A DNA stretch of 9,473 bases from Candidatus Omnitrophota bacterium. GTDB lineage: Bacteria > Omnitrophota > Gorgyraeia > 1-14-0-20-64-10. How positions within the stretch are numbered: position 1 is the first letter of the stretch; the number at the start of each line of letters is the position of its first letter. The translations under genes were made by a program, and so were the position numbers. Shown here in pieces: positions 6,301 through 9,473 of this stretch. The DNA lies in contig JAHFFF010000059.1 in the NCBI GenBank assembly GCA_023248095.1, positions 1-9,473 of the forward strand, in the 5' to 3' direction. Below the pieces are notes generated by a model. The model had not been told where the DNA came from. It made no database searches and saw only the letters and a program-made list of their open reading frames with translations.

Positions 6301-6879
6301 TCTTTGGTAGAAGCTCAGCGCGGTATCCCCATAAATTTCAACACGTTGCGATACCAAGCGATTGCTTTTTCCTTCCAGATTTTCAGGGAGGGGATCCCGC
6401 TTGTTGTGTTCAGCAACCACCCATCCGGTTTCGGAAACTATAGCATACCGACTTAACTCCATCAAGGTTTTTCTGGCCAGATCCTCGTCATACGGAGGGT
6501 CCAGGAGGACCAGGTCGAACATCGCCCCCTGTTTGGCCAACCGCTGAATCGTCATCAGCGCATCTGCCCGAATCAATAAATGTGATTGCAAGACCTGACC
6601 CCCTTTGTTCTTTCCGAAAAGGGCCTGCAGGTTCGTCTCAATCGCCCGAGTGCAGAAGCCGGAACAGTCCACGAAGGTCACGTGCGATGCGCCGCGACTG
6701 AGAGCCTCAATCCCCATGGCGCCGGAACCGCTGAACAGATCCAAGACCTTGGCCCCCTCCACGCGATTGCCCAGGATATTGAACAGCGCCTGGCGGACCC
6801 GATCCTGGGTGGGCCGGATGCGCGGCCCCTTGGGAACAATCAGCTGCCTCCCTGCGAACTTTCCACCTGTTATGCGCAT
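6295..6879 (-). CDS. rsmD: 16S rRNA (guanine(966)-N2)-methyltransferase RsmD
   Basis: RsmD is an S-adenosylmethionine-dependent methyltransferase that modifies G966 of 16S rRNA during 30S assembly. The 194-residue protein shows MRITGGKFAGRQL at the N-terminus, RPTQDRVRQALFNIL (22-36), the SAM-binding motif I DLFSGSGAMGIEALSRG (47-63), and the catalytic motif DPPY (127-130), which is diagnostic for N6-adenine/N2-guanine methyltransferases. The ATG at 6879 lies inside the recG end (10-nt overlap), so the two are co-transcribed and probably coupled. rsmD next to coaD is a very common pair. Its stop codon is within the left arm of the terminator-like hairpin. Confidence 0.96.
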   Translation of the reverse strand: MRITGGKFAGRQLIVPKGPRIRPTQDRVRQALFNILGNRVEGAKVLDLFSGSGAMGIEALSRGASHVTFVDCSGFCTRAIETNLQALFGKNKGGQVLQSHLLIRADALMTIQRLAKQGAMFDLVLLDPPYDEDLARKTLMELSRYAIVSETGWVVAEHNKRDPLPENLEGKSNRLVSQRVEIYGDTALSFYQRQ

Positions 6880-9032
6880 CCGGCCAACTGGGGAAAGCGC
6901 AGAGCCGTCTCCTTCTTCAACGCGGCTGCGCCGGGCTCAGTCAATTGGGAATCGCGCGAAAGCAAATCCTCCGCTTCCCTTTTGGCAATCTCCAGCCAGG
7001 GCCCATGCGTGGCCCACTGCAGGCATTTCAGATCCGGCAGGCCGGCCTGCCGCTTGCCCAACAGCTCCCCCGGCCCTCTCAGGCGAAGATCCTCCTCCGC
7101 AATCTTGAAGGCATCCGAGGTTTCCACCATCGTCTGCAATCGCTCCAGGCTGGTCGTGCTTTTGGGATCGGAGATGAGGATGCAGGCGGATTCATGCTGG
7201 CCCCTCCCCACCCGTCCGCGCAACTGATGCAGCTGCGCAAGGCCGAATCGCTCGGCCCCCTCGATCACCATCACCGTGGCATTGGGCACATCCACGCCCA
7301 CCTCGATCACCTGCGTGGCAACGAGCACCTGAATCTCTTTCTGCTTAAAGGCCGCGAACATCTTCCGCTGCTCCGCCGCATTCATGCGGCCGTGCAGAAG
7401 CCCCACGCGATAACTGGAAAAGATTGTCTTATACTCCTCAAACAGCTTCACCACCGACTGAACAGCCGCGGCCTCCTCGGCAAACAGATCCTTCTTCGGT
7501 TTCTTGCCTTCCTGATCTCCGATGCGAGGGCAGACCACGTAGGCCTGCCGGCCGGCATCCAGCTCCGACTTGACGAAGGCAAAGACCTCCTCCCGACGGG
7601 TAGAATCCATCCAAAGAGTTTTGACCGCCTGACGGCCGGCCGGCTTCTCGGTGATCGTGGAGATATCCATCTCCCCGTAGAGGGTCAGGGAGAGGGTTCG
7701 AGGGATCGGCGTAGCGGTGAGGATGAGGACGTCCGGATGATCCCCCTTGGCCACGATGGCGTTGCGCTGATCCACCCCGAACTTCTGCTGTTCGTCGATC
7801 ACCACCAGCCCGAGTTTTTGAAAACTCACCCATGGCTCCAGGACCGCGTGCGTGCCCACCAGAACCGGCAGGTTCCCCTTCCGGAGCTCCTCGGCCAACT
7901 GTTTTCGGGCGGGCTCCTCCAACGAGCTGGTGAGCAGGCCGACCGCCACGTCGATGGGAGCAAGCAGTTGGGACAAGGAGAGCGCATGCTGCCGGGCCAG
8001 CACCTCCGTCGGGGCCAACACCACCGCCTGGAAACCGCTCTGCACCGCCACCACGACGGCGTAGGTGGCCACCACCGTTTTACCGGATCCCACCTCGCCC
8101 TGGAGGAGGCGATGCATCGGCCGCGGCGCCGCCATGTCCTGCGCAATCTCCTCCATCGCCTTCACCTGGCCGGCAGTCAATTCAAAGGGCAGCTGCTTCC
8201 TCCACCGCTCCACCAAATCCCCTTGGACCTCGTGGGCAATTCCGGGGCGGGCCTGCAATCGTTTGCGGCGCATGCCGAGCGCCAACTGGAAGCAGAACAG
8301 CTCATCGAAGGTCAACCGTTCCTGCGCCGTGGTCACCGCCTCCGGCCCCGGCGGAAAATGGATTCGCGTGATCGCCTTGGGGAATTCCAGCAGCCCCAAG
8401 CGCTCCCGAATCTCCGCCGGCAGGGAATCACCCAAACTCGGCAGCACCGCCTTGAGTGCCGCGGCCACCGCAGTGCGCAGCTCCCGCTGGTGCAACCCGG
8501 AGGTGGCCGGATAGACCGGCACCACCCGTCCCATGTGGAGCGAGCGATGCGCGGCACCGGAGGCAGCCGTCTCCTTTGGCACCATCTCGAACTCCGGTAC
8601 CGCCATCTGCACCTTGCGGCCCATCCACTCCGCGGTCCCATACAGGATAATCTCGCTGCCGATCGGGAACCAACGCCGCATGTACGGCTGATTGAACCAG
8701 AGGGCAACGAGGGTCCCGCTGGCATCCTTCACGACAACCTGCAGGATGACGGTCCCGGTCTTCGCGCGAAACATGCTCACGCTGGAGATCAGGCCCCGCA
8801 CCGTGGCCTTCTGCCCCGACTGCAGCTGCGCAATCGGCAGGAAGGCCCGGCGGTCCTCATGCCGCTTCGGGAAGTGATAAAGGAGGTCCCGCACGGTGGC
8901 GATGCCCAACCGCTGATACAGGGAAGAACGCCGGGTGCCAACCTGTTTCAAATGCTGAACCGGCGTATCCAGGGTGAGGGCTGCGGCCGCGGTGACTTTG
9001 CCCTTGACGATCGACGCACCAGCCCGTATCAT
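6870..9032 (-). CDS. recG: ATP-dependent DNA helicase RecG
   Basis: RecG is a double-stranded DNA translocase that remodels stalled forks and branched DNA. The 720-residue protein has the N-terminal wedge region (about 25-150, including VRDLLYHFPKRHEDR), then SF2 helicase motifs: Walker A GEVGSGKT (312-319), APTEVLARQH (340-349), DEQQ (413-416), TATPIPRT (439-446), GLLHGRM (544-550), TQVIEVGVDVP (573-583) and QLRGRVGRG (603-611). It ends with the TRG-type motif IAEEDLRLRGPGELLGKRQAG (644-664). Motif II reads DEQQKFG where DEQHRFG is usual. The ATG at 9032 is well fixed, since an in-frame TGA lies 27 nt upstream and no other start codon intervenes. A purine-rich GAGAGA precedes it. The start is divergent from rpmB with only 29 bp between, and I see no convincing promoter for recG. 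Confidence 0.97.
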   Translation of the reverse strand: MIRAGASIVKGKVTAAAALTLDTPVQHLKQVGTRRSSLYQRLGIATVRDLLYHFPKRHEDRRAFLPIAQLQSGQKATVRGLISSVSMFRAKTGTVILQVVVKDASGTLVALWFNQPYMRRWFPIGSEIILYGTAEWMGRKVQMAVPEFEMVPKETAASGAAHRSLHMGRVVPVYPATSGLHQRELRTAVAAALKAVLPSLGDSLPAEIRERLGLLEFPKAITRIHFPPGPEAVTTAQERLTFDELFCFQLALGMRRKRLQARPGIAHEVQGDLVERWRKQLPFELTAGQVKAMEEIAQDMAAPRPMHRLLQGEVGSGKTVVATYAVVVAVQSGFQAVVLAPTEVLARQHALSLSQLLAPIDVAVGLLTSSLEEPARKQLAEELRKGNLPVLVGTHAVLEPWVSFQKLGLVVIDEQQKFGVDQRNAIVAKGDHPDVLILTATPIPRTLSLTLYGEMDISTITEKPAGRQAVKTLWMDSTRREEVFAFVKSELDAGRQAYVVCPRIGDQEGKKPKKDLFAEEAAAVQSVVKLFEEYKTIFSSYRVGLLHGRMNAAEQRKMFAAFKQKEIQVLVATQVIEVGVDVPNATVMVIEGAERFGLAQLHQLRGRVGRGQHESACILISDPKSTTSLERLQTMVETSDAFKIAEEDLRLRGPGELLGKRQAGLPDLKCLQWATHGPWLEIAKREAEDLLSRDSQLTEPGAAALKKETALRFPQLAGCA
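9004..9032 (+). promoter_or_regulatory. Predicted sigma70-type promoter for rpmB
   Basis: On the plus strand TTGACG (9004-9009, 5/6 match) is followed after exactly 17 bp by TATCAT (9027-9032, 5/6 match). A start site near 9039 gives a leader of about 23 nt that includes the rpmB Shine-Dalgarno. The promoter lies in the 5' end of recG, and the last three bases of its -10 box are the recG ATG read on the other strand. Confidence 0.7.
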
Positions 9033-9046
9033 AAACTTTCTCTCAC

Positions 9047-9052
9047 AAAGGA
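9047..9052 (+). promoter_or_regulatory. Ribosome binding site of rpmB
   Basis: AAAGGA lies 9 nt before the rpmB ATG. It supports that start and leaves almost all of the 29-bp divergent gap occupied by the rpmB leader. Confidence 0.7.
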
Positions 9053-9061
9053 TTCCTCAAC

Positions 9062-9295
9062 ATGTCAAAGCGATGTGAACTCTGTGGAAAAGGCCCTATG
9101 GCGGGGCGCACCTATACCCGCAAAGGAAAGGCCAAGAAGGAAGGGGGCGTCGGGCGGCACATTGCCCGTAAGAACATACGCCGCTTCATGCCCAACCTGC
9201 AGTCCGTGCGCGCCCTACTAAACGGCGCCGTCAAAAAGCTCGTCGTCTGCACCCGCTGCATCAAGAAGGGCCGGGTCGCCCGCGCCGCCGCGTAA
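9062..9295 (+). CDS. rpmB: Large ribosomal subunit protein bL28, zinc-binding form
   Basis: L28 is a small basic protein of the 50S subunit. The 77-residue product begins MSKRCELCGKGP, typical of L28, and contains the conserved RRFMPNLQSVRA (40-51). Two cysteine pairs, Cys5/Cys8 and Cys63/Cys66, mark the zinc-requiring (C+) form. A basic, glycine-containing stretch, about residues 16-36, takes the place of the VSHAxN segment seen in E. coli-type L28. It is the only plus-strand gene in the window, divergent from recG and convergent with the partial gene at the right edge. The 29 bp after its stop hold no hairpin with a T run, so I see no intrinsic terminator. Confidence 0.96.
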   Translation: MSKRCELCGKGPMAGRTYTRKGKAKKEGGVGRHIARKNIRRFMPNLQSVRALLNGAVKKLVVCTRCIKKGRVARAAA

Positions 9296-9324
9296 CAAAG
9301 CACTGATTTCCCGCAGCTGCCTCT

Positions 9325-9473
9325 TCAGTACCGAAGCTCCGTCACGGACATACGGGGTTTAAGCGGGCTGCCTGAGGTGTTCCGGTTGGCCCCCGTATCC
9401 TGTATAACATACCATTCAATGTAATCATTGGGGACAAGATCCAGCACATCCACGGCCAGCATCCCTTTGTCGC
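9325..9473 (-). CDS. 3' end of an unidentified gene, start beyond the window
   Basis: The minus strand is open from the right edge (first full codon at 9471) to a TGA at 9327-9325, giving 48 residues. They include DKGMLAVDVLDLVPNDY, then IEWYVIQDTGANRN, and end RMSVTELRY. The composition looks like a real folded protein, and it is the only frame of the three on this strand without an early stop here. I do not recognise the family. The hydrophobic-aromatic pattern ending in a short Tyr-terminated tail vaguely recalls C-termini of pilin-like or secreted proteins, but that is only an impression. It converges on rpmB with 29 bp between the stops, and its base composition looks less GC-rich than the recG cluster. 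Confidence 0.6.
   Translation of the reverse strand, partial: DKGMLAVDVLDLVPNDYIEWYVIQDTGANRNTSGSPLKPRMSVTELRY

Noticed and set aside
6945..9221. A 758-codon open frame on the plus strand, antisense to recG and running into rpmB
   Set aside because: It is a by-product of GC-rich recG codons: its translation is rich in His, Arg, Gln and Leu with no domain, and recG itself has every helicase motif in the opposite strand.
9350..9398. Inverted repeat ATACGGGG / CCCCGTAT with a 33-nt loop, considered as a terminator of rpmB
   Set aside because: The loop is long, no T run follows in either direction, and it lies inside the open frame of the partial gene. It is probably chance.

Overview
The window looks like ordinary chromosomal housekeeping DNA from a GC-rich, probably Gram-negative bacterium. 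The gene order recG-rsmD-coaD-DUF177-rpmF-plsX-fabH-fabD-acpP-fabF-fabI is the type seen in Nitrospirota, NC10, Desulfobacterota and related lineages. I cannot fix the phylum from the sequence alone and hold this placement loosely. Several genes use GTG starts (fabF, fabD, DUF177, plsX). No mobile element, CRISPR array, tRNA or rRNA gene, or foreign-looking island is visible. I found no credible undescribed biological system. The interesting points concern operon architecture and regulation.

Layout from right to left, following transcription of the minus strand. At the right edge (about 9325-9473) is the 3' end of an unidentified minus-strand gene. It converges on rpmB (ribosomal protein L28), the only plus-strand gene, at 9062-9295. 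Only 29 bp separate the divergent starts of rpmB and recG. The best rpmB promoter lies inside the recG 5' end, and its -10 box covers the recG start codon. recG (branch-migration helicase) overlaps rsmD (16S rRNA methyltransferase) by 10 nt. A hairpin followed by a T-rich run begins at the rsmD stop codon and looks like an intrinsic terminator or attenuator.

Next comes the tightly packed run coaD (CoA synthesis), DUF177/YceD, rpmF (L32), plsX, fabH and fabD, with junctions between a 14-nt overlap and a 3-nt gap. This run links CoA supply, phospholipid initiation and fatty-acid initiation. fabG, which usually lies between fabD and acpP, is absent. In its place is a 61-bp gap with a near-consensus sigma70-type promoter. 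That promoter should drive acpP (acyl carrier protein), fabF (KAS II) and fabI (enoyl-ACP reductase, cut by the left edge).

Together the lipid genes cover phosphate acyl-transfer (PlsX), malonyl loading (FabD), initiating condensation (FabH), the carrier (AcpP), elongating condensation (FabF) and the final reduction (FabI). The 3-ketoacyl-ACP reductase and the dehydratase are not in the window. No stretch longer than 300 bases lacks a gene; the longest gaps are 61 bp (fabD-acpP) and about 56 bp (rsmD-coaD).
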